Below, one piece after another: positions 33,647 to 42,747 of a stretch of 45,781 bases of DNA. The notes under the pieces are model-generated. The model did not search any database. It was given only the letters and a program-made list of their open reading frames with translations, and was not told where the DNA came from. Numbering within the stretch: the stretch's first letter is position 1; every line of letters begins with the position of its first letter. The DNA comes from JANPLN01 sp041736155 (lineage in GTDB: Bacteria; Bdellovibrionota; Bdellovibrionia; Bdellovibrionales; JAGQZY01): the NCBI GenBank assembly GCA_041736155.1, contig JBGSUL010000121.1, positions 1 through 45,781 on the forward strand. Direction: 5' to 3'. The translations under genes were made by a program, and so were the position numbers.

Positions 33647-35113
33647 ATGAATTTACCGCATGAACCGACAAGCGTAGCCTGGGGATTTTTTTCTTTAGAT
33701 CTCCTTCTTCGTTTGTGGTTCGGCTCGCGCATTTTGCACCGTCGACTGCCAGCCAGCGTGGCCTGGGCCTGGCTGAGTGTGGTGGTGTTTGTTCCACTCT
33801 TTGGCACAGTTCTCTATCTGTTTTTTGGTGAGTATCGTCAGTCGGGGCGTCGACAACGTCGCCTCAAAACGGCTCAGCAAATAATTAACAGTGCGGTGGA
33901 AAAAACGACAGAAAAGGGAGGCGCACAGGTCACCCTCGCCTCCGATGAAGAGCTGCGTTTGGCTCGGGCTTTCGAAGGCCTCCTCGGTTGGCCGGCTATT
34001 CCGGGTAATGATATACGTTTATTACTCAACGCCAGCGAAGCTTTTCCATGTTTGATCTCTGATATCGATCAAGCAAAAAAATTTGTAGATTTAGAATTTT
34101 ATATCTGGAGTGATGGTGGACGCGTGGAGGACTTTGCGCAAGCACTTCTTCGCGCCGCCAAGCGCGGTGTGCGCTGTCGTCTTTTGGTGGATGCGATTGG
34201 TTCCGCACAATTTATTAAGGGCGAAGTTTTTAAAAAATTACGCGCCGGTGGCGTGCAGGTCGTTGTCGCTTTGCCTTCTGGGTTTTGGCGCTCGCTGATC
34301 GCTCGACCTGATTTGCGCATCCATCGCAAAATCATTGTGATTGATGGGGCCATTGGTTTTACTGGCAGCATGAATTTGGCTGATCCGTTATTTTTTAAAA
34401 AAGACGCTGGCGTGGGGCCGTGGGTGGATGCACTGGCGCGAATCCAGGGTCCAGCTGTACAGGGCCTTTCGGATGTGTTCCTGAGTGATTGGTGTGCAGA
34501 GACGGGGGAAGAGTTTTCCTTAGCATGCGCACAAACCCCCTGCACCGATACAGCTCACGATCGCAAAGCAGTGATTCAATGGTTGCCTTCGGGACCCGCG
34601 GTAAAAGATTCATCTATAGAACAGGTCTTAATTATGAGTCTCAATGCGGCTCGCAGTGAGATCATTTTAACTACACCGTATTTTATTCCTAGCGAGGCTT
34701 TATTGTACTCGTTGATGGCAGCGGCACGCCGAGGGATCCGTACAACTCTCATTGTGCCCAAACTTGTAGACTCGCACCTCACGCATTATGCCAGTCGTTC
34801 CTTTTATCAAGATTTAGTGGACGTGGGTGTGGTTGTGGCACTTTATCGCCCTGGACTTTTGCACACCAAATCGGTGACCATCGACAAACAGTTTTGTTTA
34901 TTTGGTTCGCTCAATTTAGATCCACGAAGTTTAAGAATTAATTATGAAATCACTTGTGCCGTCTATGGTTGGGAATTTACGCAAGCTGTTTGTGATTTGC
35001 AGGAGTCTTACTTAAAGGACTCCGATCTGTTTACAATCAAAGATGTGGAGTCGCAATCGTGGAAAGAAGTTTGGGCAACGGATGTGGCGCGGCTTCTGGG
35101 GCCGCTTCTTTAA
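33647..35113 (+). CDS. cls: Cardiolipin synthase (phospholipase D family)
   Basis: The 488-residue protein has two N-terminal membrane helices (about residues 10-58, including AWAWLSVVVFVPLFGTVLYLFFG) and two HKD motifs: HRKIIVIDGAIGFTGSMN and HTKSVTIDKQFCLFGSLN. It joins two phosphatidylglycerol molecules into cardiolipin and glycerol at the inner membrane. GxRCRLLVDAIGS and RRGIRTTLIVP are the conserved strands before each site. Length fits ClsA-type enzymes. It follows the 45-residue mini-protein gene closely and faces a convergent secreted-protein gene ten bases past its stop. Confidence 0.94.
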   Translation: MNLPHEPTSVAWGFFSLDLLLRLWFGSRILHRRLPASVAWAWLSVVVFVPLFGTVLYLFFGEYRQSGRRQRRLKTAQQIINSAVEKTTEKGGAQVTLASDEELRLARAFEGLLGWPAIPGNDIRLLLNASEAFPCLISDIDQAKKFVDLEFYIWSDGGRVEDFAQALLRAAKRGVRCRLLVDAIGSAQFIKGEVFKKLRAGGVQVVVALPSGFWRSLIARPDLRIHRKIIVIDGAIGFTGSMNLADPLFFKKDAGVGPWVDALARIQGPAVQGLSDVFLSDWCAETGEEFSLACAQTPCTDTAHDRKAVIQWLPSGPAVKDSSIEQVLIMSLNAARSEIILTTPYFIPSEALLYSLMAAARRGIRTTLIVPKLVDSHLTHYASRSFYQDLVDVGVVVALYRPGLLHTKSVTIDKQFCLFGSLNLDPRSLRINYEITCAVYGWEFTQAVCDLQESYLKDSDLFTIKDVESQSWKEVWATDVARLLGPLL

Positions 35114-35122
35114 ATTGCGACT

Positions 35123-36562
35123 CTAGCGTCGTGGGCGAGGGGTGGATCTCGCAACTTGCGCCATATAAATGGGAACCTTATCTTTATGCATAGTTGCTAA
35201 AATGGTCCATGTCTTGCCACTGCGGAGAACAATCATTCTGTACGAACTCACGCCAGGCTTAAGCTCATAATAATTTTCAACAAGAAGTTTTTTAAGTCCA
35301 TTGGACCCATCGGCGTCCGTAAATCCATATTGAAGGGCTTGCATAAACTTGCTGATCGAATCAATTTTTTCCGTTTTGTAGAGGTCTAATGATTCTGGGG
35401 CAAAGACCAAAGTTTGAATTCCAAGCTGAGCACTTCGTACCATGGTGAAGGAGTAGGATTGCGGCTCAAGAATGTTATCCATATGATCCGCGAGGGGAAG
35501 GGGAGTTCGGCTGATCGAAATCACGGGCGCAGCGAGGGGAGCCGGAGCAGGGGCCGTGGCTCTATTTAAGGCTTCGTCGATGATAGGGCGCATTTGTTGT
35601 CGCAGGGAGGCCAAAAGCATTGTTTGGAATTCATTTTCGATGATCGGGATGGGGGTATTTAGAAAAATATTTTTGAGTAAATCAATGGCCAGTTCCAGAT
35701 TTCTCGGGATTGCGAAGAGATCAGCTAAATAGAGATGGATATCATCAGGAATAAACACGCCGTCAGAAGAACGAGCTTTCCAATTCTGTTTATCTAAGGA
35801 CTCTTGCAGTCTGGCAAACAGTACCTGAAAGGCGAGGTTGACCAGAATTTGTGAATCTAAGTTGATTGTTAATACGACTTTTGGTTTGAGTAAATGATCT
35901 TTTAATCTGGGGTTGTACTTGTTGCTTTCTTTAATGATTTTTAAAATCAACGTTTTAAAAACACTGTCAGAAAGAAGAGTTTCGTAAATTTTATGGAGAA
36001 GGGGGTCCTGCAACATGCGCAGGGGTCCATTGTTCGCGCTGTTCGTTTCTGCTCTCAGATTTATCGTCGAAGTGCTTTTTAGAAAATGTTCTTGGCTCAC
36101 AATCTTTAAAAGCCAAGAACTGATCCATGCAATTTGCGAAGGGCTCCAGTTTTGAGAAAATTGTTCTTGAAGAACGGCGTAGATATTCCACAGACGAACC
36201 CAGTCGACTTCAGATAAATAGAGATGTGGATGGGTTAATGAAAATTGCGCTTTCCACACGAACCAGTTGGTCTCCGGATTTATTTCGGGCGAAGATTCGT
36301 ATTCAGCCTGTTGAAAGGCGTGACTGAGTTTGACTATAAAATGCGGATCATTGATTTGGAGAAACAACTCAGTCAGCTCAAGCGCCGCATCTTGGAAAGG
36401 GCCACTCAAAATAAGATCTTCGACACTTTTTTGAATTCCAAAAGATTGCGGCAGTAAGGTAGATAAATCTTCCGAAGGAGAGTCACTTAGGATTTCGTGA
36501 CACTGAAGATGTGCTAGAGCCGGTGGAGGGGCCAGGAATAGGAGCAGCAGAAATGATCGCAT
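35123..36562 (-). CDS. Secreted protein of unknown function
   Basis: The 479-residue product starts MRSFLLLLFLAPPPALAHL, a Sec signal with ALA cleavage. The mature protein is largely helical with Leu-, Gln- and Asn-rich stretches, a proline/alanine-rich linker (RATAPAPAPLAAPV, about residue 345) and a more strand-rich C-terminal 110 residues (YRMIVLRSGKTWTILATM). The linker suggests two domains. I recognise neither. It stands alone, convergent with cls and divergent from the HELNH protein gene at 36880. Confidence 0.7.
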   Translation of the reverse strand: MRSFLLLLFLAPPPALAHLQCHEILSDSPSEDLSTLLPQSFGIQKSVEDLILSGPFQDAALELTELFLQINDPHFIVKLSHAFQQAEYESSPEINPETNWFVWKAQFSLTHPHLYLSEVDWVRLWNIYAVLQEQFSQNWSPSQIAWISSWLLKIVSQEHFLKSTSTINLRAETNSANNGPLRMLQDPLLHKIYETLLSDSVFKTLILKIIKESNKYNPRLKDHLLKPKVVLTINLDSQILVNLAFQVLFARLQESLDKQNWKARSSDGVFIPDDIHLYLADLFAIPRNLELAIDLLKNIFLNTPIPIIENEFQTMLLASLRQQMRPIIDEALNRATAPAPAPLAAPVISISRTPLPLADHMDNILEPQSYSFTMVRSAQLGIQTLVFAPESLDLYKTEKIDSISKFMQALQYGFTDADGSNGLKKLLVENYYELKPGVSSYRMIVLRSGKTWTILATMHKDKVPIYMAQVARSTPRPRR

Positions 36563-36879
36563 AAGCTGTGCACCCTAGCACACCTCCACGTGGATGGGCA
36601 CTTTTCATCGGGTACCTATAAAATATTTAGGATTGTAAATAAGTTGAGCAGTCAGAATCGAGCCCAGCTAAAATATAAGAACGAAAATATTAAATATTTG
36701 ACACTATGAGGTAGGCGCTAGCCTGTTCATGAATGAGTTATAGGTTTTTTTCGGCCCAATTTGGGGCGTCTTTTAGTGAGATTTTTTATTCTTCAAATCT
36801 TTCCAAGAATGCTTAATTAAAATTATTGCAGATCCGATGAGAGTAACGGGCTATTTTAAATAGATCTTATGGGGGTTCT
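36563..36879. other. 317-bp AT-rich divergent intergenic region
   Basis: No gene is visible. It should hold the promoters for the divergent genes at 36562 (minus) and 36880 (plus). TTGACA at 36698-36703 is a good -35 box for plus, but no matching -10 is seen 16-18 bp on. GGGGG at about 36870 may serve as ribosome site for the TTG start at 36880. Confidence 0.4.
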
Positions 36880-38334
36880 TTGCAGTACAATCATTTAAAA
36901 AAAGTTCCCTTCCTGTTTATTTCATTGGTTTTGGCTCTCTCGGCAAATCATGCTTGGTCGCTGACGGTAAACACCGGTAACAATCCTGGCAACCCGAATG
37001 CTCCTGGGTACACAGGTGGAAAAAGTACTACTACTCCAAGTAAAACTTGTTGCACCTACGGTTCTTCTGTTCCGTCCATAGATAATCCACTCACAAATAC
37101 CAATCCCAACGCGTATGGTGGCTTGAGCACAGGATCGTCGGTGACAAAAAACACGTCCTCTAGCTCGACAACTTACAATTTGGGAACCAAAGTGAACGAT
37201 AATGACGATAATGACGATGATGATTCCTCGAGCTCTAACTCCTCGAAAAGTTCTGGTGGTGGCGGAACTCTTCCTGGTGTCAGTTATTACACCAGTTTGA
37301 GCAATGCTGTGATCACGACAACTCGCGCGATAACCAATGCAACTTTTACAGCTATCAAAGCTGCCACAGGCATCGCAAGCCCTCACTACAAAGCTGTTTT
37401 GGCGGGAGCACAAGCGCAAGAAAATTCCATCAGAGGGACTATTGGCATTGATTCCTATGGTGCAGAATTAGTTATGAAGAGAGCATTTGATAACGGCGTT
37501 GCAAAATCCTACATAGCGCAAGGTTTAGACCCTGCCCTTCAGCCTGTGGCTTCGGGTCCAATGCAAAGGGCTTTGGCTGGTGTCCAAATCACTCAAGAGA
37601 TTCGAAATTTTGCCGTGGAATTCGATGAGCAATACCGTAACACCGCAGCCTATGTCACAGTGCCAGGGCAAATTACTTCAGCAACAGCAGCACGAATTGT
37701 CGGCCCGCTTTATGACAGTCTTAGTGAATTACAAAAACTCGGTGCGCAGAATAGTTTTATGATCGCAGGTAATATCGATTTAAAAAGATTAGGTTGCGAT
37801 TATCAGAGCTGTCAAACTCCTGATAATATATCTGGTATAGCTCCGGGTGGATTAGTTTTGGTACAAACGAATACGACCAACGCAGTAATCCCTTTTGATG
37901 AACACGATATTCTCGCACACGAACTTAATCACGCTGGTGACTTCGCAATCACCCATCTTATGAACGCCTATGTTAAAGATCCTTCCCTCTCGGCAGCAGA
38001 AAAAGAGGCGGCGATGAACGCTTTGCGGATATTTGAGATGGTGTCGAGTGACTTCTCCAGAGAGGGAGCCAACGCTTTTTATGCAGCAGCATCAAATGCG
38101 GGTAAAGTTGACCAAGCGGGAATCGACACTATTGCTTATTTAGCTGGTTACAGTGAGATATTGGCCTACCAAGCCACGGATGCTAACCTCGCAAACTATA
38201 AAAACAATATCAGCATCCATCTTAAAATCAGTCCACAAGAAGCCAGTAAGTTGGTTGACGATTTGATAAATAGTCCGACGATCCTTGAGATAGAAAAGAC
38301 TCAAGCCGACTATGCAGGGGAATTTTTAAAATGA
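36880..38334 (+). CDS. Secreted putative zinc metalloprotease (HELNH motif), unknown family
   Basis: The 484-residue product has a Sec signal (HLKKVPFLFISLVLALSANHAWS). Residues about 22-130 are low-complexity: Asn/Gly/Pro/Thr-rich, then an Asp/Asn and Ser/Gly tract (NDDNDDDDSSSSNSS). The folded part follows. AHELNHAGD (His347, Glu348, His351, with Asp354 three residues on) fits the HExxHxxD zinc-protease pattern. CDYQSCQTPD may be a disulfide. I do not recognise the family, and the motif alone does not prove activity. Start is TTG 36880. Its stop overlaps the next start (ATGA), linking it to the genes at 38331 and 38782. Confidence 0.7.
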   Translation: MQYNHLKKVPFLFISLVLALSANHAWSLTVNTGNNPGNPNAPGYTGGKSTTTPSKTCCTYGSSVPSIDNPLTNTNPNAYGGLSTGSSVTKNTSSSSTTYNLGTKVNDNDDNDDDDSSSSNSSKSSGGGGTLPGVSYYTSLSNAVITTTRAITNATFTAIKAATGIASPHYKAVLAGAQAQENSIRGTIGIDSYGAELVMKRAFDNGVAKSYIAQGLDPALQPVASGPMQRALAGVQITQEIRNFAVEFDEQYRNTAAYVTVPGQITSATAARIVGPLYDSLSELQKLGAQNSFMIAGNIDLKRLGCDYQSCQTPDNISGIAPGGLVLVQTNTTNAVIPFDEHDILAHELNHAGDFAITHLMNAYVKDPSLSAAEKEAAMNALRIFEMVSSDFSREGANAFYAAASNAGKVDQAGIDTIAYLAGYSEILAYQATDANLANYKNNISIHLKISPQEASKLVDDLINSPTILEIEKTQADYAGEFLK

Positions 38335-38717
38335 GTTATAAAAAAATACTTCTCAAATTAGGAGTTCTTTTAGGGTTCGGAGTCATACTTCTGCTTTATA
38401 CTAACGCGGGAGTTTCCAAAAGTTCTCTGGCGCCATTTCAAACGGAAGCTAAATTGATCGATTCGAGACTTACAGATAGTTCGCTGAGCGCAATGACGAG
38501 GCAAATGTATCGTCAGCACCGTGTTCGTATTTCCAATCTTCTTGCACTAAAATCACAAGCAAAAAACTGTGGCGACCTTTACGCTGTGGATGCCACGGCT
38601 TTGACCGCAAATTATAAGTTATATCCGAATGGAATAGATCAGCAAAGTGTTGTGGTAAGGTGCGTGAACTTTACCGCAATAATGCAAGTGATTCAGTCTT
38701 TTATATTGGATGAGTGA
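38331..38717 (+). CDS. Single-pass membrane protein of unknown function
   Basis: The 128-residue product begins with basic residues and one hydrophobic helix (ILLKLGVLLGFGVILLLYTNAG), so it is either anchored in the inner membrane with a periplasmic tail or cleaved. The tail has two cysteines (KNCGDL and VRCVNF) that could form a disulfide and a basic helical part (MTRQMYRQHRVRISNLL). No family is recognised. It is coupled by ATGA to the HELNH protein gene and may be its partner or inhibitor, which is untested inference. Confidence 0.65.
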   Translation: MSYKKILLKLGVLLGFGVILLLYTNAGVSKSSLAPFQTEAKLIDSRLTDSSLSAMTRQMYRQHRVRISNLLALKSQAKNCGDLYAVDATALTANYKLYPNGIDQQSVVVRCVNFTAIMQVIQSFILDE

Positions 38718-38781
38718 AATAAATTTGGGCAAAAGAATATTTAACTTTGAAAAACGTTTAAAAACTTATGAGGGTGATAGC

Positions 38782-39150
38782 ATGACAACTCAAAAAACAA
38801 AAAATGGATTCAAACTACTTATAGTTTTAACACTGATAACCCTCCCGCATGTTTCTCGCGCCGGCTACGGTGAGTGGGCCCCGGGGAAGCCTTATTACAT
38901 GGGTGAAATATTATCAGCGGGCTGTGCTGCGATCACCGGTATGTGTTTTGTATCTCCCAAAACTCCTATTCCTGCGAAATACAATTGCTCATGGGGAAAT
39001 ATATATATTGATATCTCAACGGCAGCGGGAAGAGGTGCGTATGCAACAGGGCTCTCGGCACACTTATCACATGCCGATAATGTTCGCGTCGACTTTATAA
39101 AAAAAGTAGATGGGTCTTGTTGGGCAGACTTTATTATTGTGCAGCCGTAA
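38782..39150 (+). CDS. Small secreted protein of unknown function
   Basis: The 122-residue product starts MTTQKTKNGFKLLIVLTLITLP and ends its leader at SRA, a Sec signal. The mature part has four cysteines (AGCAA, GMCF, NCSW, SCWAD), likely two disulfides, and many Gly, Tyr and Trp residues, like a small beta-rich periplasmic domain. An earlier start at 38710 is in frame but lies before the signal peptide and overlaps the previous gene, so ATG 38782 (preceded by GAGGGTGA) is preferred. It completes the group starting at 36880. Confidence 0.65.
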   Translation: MTTQKTKNGFKLLIVLTLITLPHVSRAGYGEWAPGKPYYMGEILSAGCAAITGMCFVSPKTPIPAKYNCSWGNIYIDISTAAGRGAYATGLSAHLSHADNVRVDFIKKVDGSCWADFIIVQP

Positions 39151-39250
39151 GAGTATATTATAATGGTCATTCGTCGATCAAAAGTCTCTTTATTAAAATT
39201 AAAAGACTTAACTTTTATTTTTGATCTTCCATGAAGATGACTATGTCAAA

Positions 39251-39535
39251 TTACTTGTACTTTGTTGTTTCTGGGAGTAACGAAAGATTTTTACAGACAA
39301 AAGCTTCTTGTTTTGTTGGGACGTAGTCTACACTCAACGTACCGTTGATCATGCGGATCTTAGTTAAATTACTTAACTCGTCAGCAACAATAATACGATC
39401 CACTTTGAAATATTCGGTCGTGTCCTTAAAACATTTTAGAACCTCGACAAGGGAGCCTGACTCCTTGCGATTGAAAGCCCCATCACCATCTTCACTAGCA
39501 ATGGATCTTGCGTCACTCCGTCGAGAGTTTGACAA
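39251..39535 (-). CDS. Small protein of unknown function, possibly a damaged secreted protein
   Basis: The open frame codes for 94 residues with a TTG start and no ribosome site. The C-terminal 70 residues (for example DTTEYFKVDRIIVADELSNL) look protein-like, whereas the N-terminal 25 (SNSRRSDARSIASEDGDG) do not. In another frame on the same strand, GTG 39495 opens VKMVMGLSIARSQA, which looks like a signal peptide and stops at 39436. A single frameshift may have split one secreted gene. An overlapping plus-strand frame (39345-39617) is less convincing. Confidence 0.4.
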   Translation of the reverse strand: MSNSRRSDARSIASEDGDGAFNRKESGSLVEVLKCFKDTTEYFKVDRIIVADELSNLTKIRMINGTLSVDYVPTKQEAFVCKNLSLLPETTKYK

Positions 39536-39661
39536 TGTGAGAAAATCATCTTTTTTAAATAACTTTCCTGAAGGGAAAGTGTGGATTCTAGATGCGCAGG
39601 CTATGATGTTAAGGTAGATTTATGGTTATTGTTGATTGGTAGCATATCTTGAGGAGTTAGC

Positions 39662-40567
39662 TTGAATTTTTTGATTGGTTTGATTTTAAGTGGAATGATT
39701 TTTTCAACACATGCTGAGGATAAAAAACTCGACGAGAAGACACTCACCGTTGCGCAAGTGATGGAGCAGGCCAACAAAAGTGATTGGCGTCCTGTGGAGG
39801 ATGCCAATACCATTTATATGGACTTGCCCGCAGGCCGGGTGATTATGGAACTGTTGCCAGAATTTGCTCCCAACCATGTTCGAAATATTCAAGCTTTGGC
39901 GCAAGAAAATTACTGGGATGGTTTAGCGATTCTTCGCACGCAAGACAACTATGTGGTGCAATGGGGTGATCCCAATGCAGAAAATCTTGAGACGCAACGA
40001 AAAATCAAAAAAGCGCAAAGAACTTTGCCAGCGGAGTTTGAAGTGCCGTTGAACAAATCTCTCAAGTTTACAGCGATGGACGACGCCGATGTGTATGCTC
40101 CTCATGTGGGTTTTTACAAAGGCTTTCCTGTGGCGTGGGATCAAAAACACATGTGGATGGTGCATTGTTATGGCGCTTTGGGTGTGGGGAGAAACAATGA
40201 GTCCGACAGCGGAGGTGGTGCCGAGCTTTACGTGGTGATTGGGCATTCGCCTCGACATCTCGATCGCAACGTGACCCTTGTTGGGCGAGTGGTGCAAGGA
40301 ATTGAATTGCTGTCGTCACTTCCCCGGGGTACGGGGGCTCTCGGTTTTTATGAAAAACCTGAGCAGCGTATTGGGATTAAATCGATTCGTCGTGGCGTGG
40401 ATGTTCCTAAGAAGGACCGGGTGCGACTCGAGGTGATGCGTACGGATACAGAAAATTTTCGCCGGTTGATCAATGCCCGCCGCTCGCGCAGCGAAGAGTG
40501 GTTTAAGTATAGGGCAGATCGCCTTGAGGTTTGTAATTTGGCTGTGCCGGTGAGAGTGGTACGGTAG
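39662..40567 (+). CDS. Periplasmic cyclophilin-type peptidyl-prolyl isomerase
   Basis: The 301-residue product has a Sec signal (MNFLIGLILSGMIFSTHA) and a cyclophilin domain: IYMDLPAGRVIMELLPEFAPNHVRNI is the usual first block, NYWDGLAILRTQDNYVVQWGDP the second, and VTLVGRVVQGIELLSSLPRG the last. It helps fold proline-containing exported proteins. An insert (about residues 115-160) between the second block and MVHCYGALGVGRN, plus a basic C-terminal extension of about 40 residues, make it longer than E. coli PpiA. The start is TTG 39662, with GAGGAG at 39651-39656. Confidence 0.88.
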   Translation: MNFLIGLILSGMIFSTHAEDKKLDEKTLTVAQVMEQANKSDWRPVEDANTIYMDLPAGRVIMELLPEFAPNHVRNIQALAQENYWDGLAILRTQDNYVVQWGDPNAENLETQRKIKKAQRTLPAEFEVPLNKSLKFTAMDDADVYAPHVGFYKGFPVAWDQKHMWMVHCYGALGVGRNNESDSGGGAELYVVIGHSPRHLDRNVTLVGRVVQGIELLSSLPRGTGALGFYEKPEQRIGIKSIRRGVDVPKKDRVRLEVMRTDTENFRRLINARRSRSEEWFKYRADRLEVCNLAVPVRVVR

Positions 40568-40589
40568 GGTCGTCACGGCTATTTGTCAA

Positions 40590-40610
40590 AAAGCGCTGAT
40601 AATTCGCTTT
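40590..40610 (+). terminator. Weak hairpin terminator candidate after the cyclophilin gene
   Basis: AAAGCG (40590-40595) pairs with CGCTTT (40605-40610) around nine bases, 23 bp after the stop, followed by GTTAT. The T-run is poor. Confidence 0.3.
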
Positions 40611-40753
40611 GTTATCCTTCCTGTGAAAACTTCACGGCACCTTCATTTTATACCCCAGATAATTGAAATAAATTTACACAGCATCAATAGAGTTAGACCT
40701 GAGACTTGTGAGTGAGTTAGTTTCCGGCTCCAAACAACAACAATGAGGTATTA

Positions 40754-41401
40754 ATGAAAAAGTTATTGGTATTATTATGTCTATCTGCGTTTTCTTCTTT
40801 TGCTCAAGCGGGAAATTTAGATACGACGGATTCCATTTTCAATCAAACGAGTGAAGGCGGATGGGCGCAAGTATTCCTCGGTGGTTCTCAACTTCTAGCA
40901 GCCCAATTTGTAGGCCCCGCGGCGAGCCTCGAAGCATTGACTCTGCAAGATGCAGAAAAACGTTTAGCTTATGTCAGATACTTGCCAGTGTCCGAAGCTG
41001 AGCGTTCACAAACTATTAAAATGATTCTCGACAACACAGATAACTATGCTTTTACAAATGGCATCAGTGTTGGTTCGGTTAAGCTGGGTGTGGGCAGCCA
41101 ATTGACAGACGAAGCGCAAGAGCTCGTAGCTCAGATCCAGACGTCTCCTTTAGTAACCAATGCTGAAAAATTAGCAATGATCGACGAGGCTTCAAATGCA
41201 GTTGCTGACGCTCGTGTTGCGGCAGTCACAGCAGCTCAAAATATGGGCCTTCTTAGCAAAGCCGTTCGTGTTGTTCAAAGAGGAGCACAGGTACTTCTTA
41301 TTTTAGATGTTTCTGCCCGCGTTTACGTATGGAATGCTTTAGATAAAAATCCTACGTTTTCTCCAGGAGCTACTTTTCTAGTTCATACTTTAGGTTTTTA
41401 A
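40754..41401 (+). CDS. Secreted protein of unknown function
   Basis: The 215-residue product begins MKKLLVLLCLSAFSSFAQAG, a clear Sec signal with AQA cleavage. The mature part is Ala-rich and helical, with repeated Val/Ala helices (VADARVAAVTAAQNMGLLSKAV) and a hydrophobic end (VLLILDVSARVYVWNAL) that may insert in or associate with a membrane. It contains no mature cysteine. No family is recognised. AATGAGGTATT before the ATG is an adequate ribosome site. The next gene follows after 17 bases, so the two are likely expressed together. Confidence 0.72.
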   Translation: MKKLLVLLCLSAFSSFAQAGNLDTTDSIFNQTSEGGWAQVFLGGSQLLAAQFVGPAASLEALTLQDAEKRLAYVRYLPVSEAERSQTIKMILDNTDNYAFTNGISVGSVKLGVGSQLTDEAQELVAQIQTSPLVTNAEKLAMIDEASNAVADARVAAVTAAQNMGLLSKAVRVVQRGAQVLLILDVSARVYVWNALDKNPTFSPGATFLVHTLGF

Positions 41402-41418
41402 TCCAATTGAAGGTGCAA

Positions 41419-42657
41419 ATGCTTATCCGGGGAATTTTAAAATTTATTCTTCCTCTGATAGGCAGCTTGCTGATGATTCAGCCCGCATTTGCTGCGGGCT
41501 TTTCTTGTTCCGAGCTCTTCCCGCCGGACACTACTCTTGCTCTCACGTTTAAACAAAAAGTTATTCAATACAGCACGGAAGTTCGCGACACTTTGGGCGC
41601 TCGAATTTTGTTTCGTGCACAAAACAACAAAACTCCCATCATCTCTCATCATTTTTTTCACCGGGTCGATCCAAATCTCCCCAGTCCAGGTCTGCGCAAT
41701 TATTTACGCTCCATGACCCAGACCCCCAGCCGCTTGCTTGCGAGAGCCATGACCGGGCGCCAAGATCTGCGCCTTACTCCGCTCAGCGGACTCTATCATG
41801 TCGGCATACGACAACCTGTCGTGGTGGCTTCTCGTTATCTCACGGGACGTGAATACGAGCCCTCTGGTTTTTTTAAATTTACATCTGTGCTTGCAACCAC
41901 CGTGTTTATTTCGATGCAACTCACGACGGCGTATGATTCGGCTCTGTTACACGAAATTGATGTAAATATCGCTGAATACTCACAATCCCTCGATCAAGAG
42001 ATTCTCGAAGACTTTCGTTTTCGAAATATAAAACAACAATTATCCAGTGGAAGAGTCGACATTGAGGCGGCCCGAAAAGAAGCCTATTATCTTCATATTG
42101 CTTACAATCAGTATTACTCGTACCGCGACCACTATATAAAACCAGTGAATCTGCAAGACGAGCTGAGCCTATTGCCGCACATTTTATTTTCTCATCTTAC
42201 TTCTGTGATTGAAAATGGCGTTCAGCCTGCGGAAGGATATTTGATTCCTGAGGAAAACTTGGGGGCTCTGACCGATGTGCAAAAGCTAGCGTTGTTTCAG
42301 AATACTCATGAGCTTTACTTTAAGTACCAACTGATCGATGCTTTGCTCGGAGGGAGCGATCTTATTGAGGCATTGTCTCGCGACTCGCTGACTGCGCCTG
42401 TGCTCCAGGAAGTGACGGAGTCGGCTGTCTATCAGCGGATTCAAATTGGTTTAGCGGCGGGGGCTCTTACCTTAGAGCAAGCTCGTTACTTTTTACAGGA
42501 AGATGCGTTTTGGGTGAGTCGGTTTAAGGATTGGGATGTGCTCGGAGTAACGCGGCTTTCTCGGGATGATGCGAATAAGTACACAAACGAGCCACTCACA
42601 ATTGAAATTATTCAGAATGAAATCTTGTCTGAAGTTGCAGTTTTGGTGCGACCGTAG
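41419..42657 (+). CDS. Secreted protein of unknown function
   Basis: About 412 residues with a Sec signal (MLIRGILKFILPLIGSLLMI to AFAAG). An internal hydrophobic stretch (FKFTSVLATTVFISMQLTTAY, about residue 155) could be a membrane anchor. The rest is helical and rich in Tyr, Gln and Leu, with no recognised domain. The start is ATG 41419 because AAGGTG precedes it at five bases and the signal begins there; TTG 41407 is in frame. It is coupled to the 40754 gene and probably works in the envelope with it. Confidence 0.7.
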   Translation: MLIRGILKFILPLIGSLLMIQPAFAAGFSCSELFPPDTTLALTFKQKVIQYSTEVRDTLGARILFRAQNNKTPIISHHFFHRVDPNLPSPGLRNYLRSMTQTPSRLLARAMTGRQDLRLTPLSGLYHVGIRQPVVVASRYLTGREYEPSGFFKFTSVLATTVFISMQLTTAYDSALLHEIDVNIAEYSQSLDQEILEDFRFRNIKQQLSSGRVDIEAARKEAYYLHIAYNQYYSYRDHYIKPVNLQDELSLLPHILFSHLTSVIENGVQPAEGYLIPEENLGALTDVQKLALFQNTHELYFKYQLIDALLGGSDLIEALSRDSLTAPVLQEVTESAVYQRIQIGLAAGALTLEQARYFLQEDAFWVSRFKDWDVLGVTRLSRDDANKYTNEPLTIEIIQNEILSEVAVLVRP

Positions 42658-42747
42658 TTTTAAGACTCACATGCGCTGCTCTTTTTGGACTTGCTCCCAT
42701 GAGTGAGGAGCTTTATAAGTCCCCATATCAATTCACGAGGAGTTCGG

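Noticed and set aside
36698..36726. Sigma-70 promoter at TTGACA for the 36880 gene
   Set aside because: The -35 box is good, but 16-18 bp on there is no -10-like hexamer, so it is recorded only as a note on the region.
39345..39617. Plus-strand 90-codon ORF
   Set aside because: It overlaps the minus-strand frame at 39251-39535 whose C-terminal part looks more protein-like, and it lacks a ribosome site and recognisable features.
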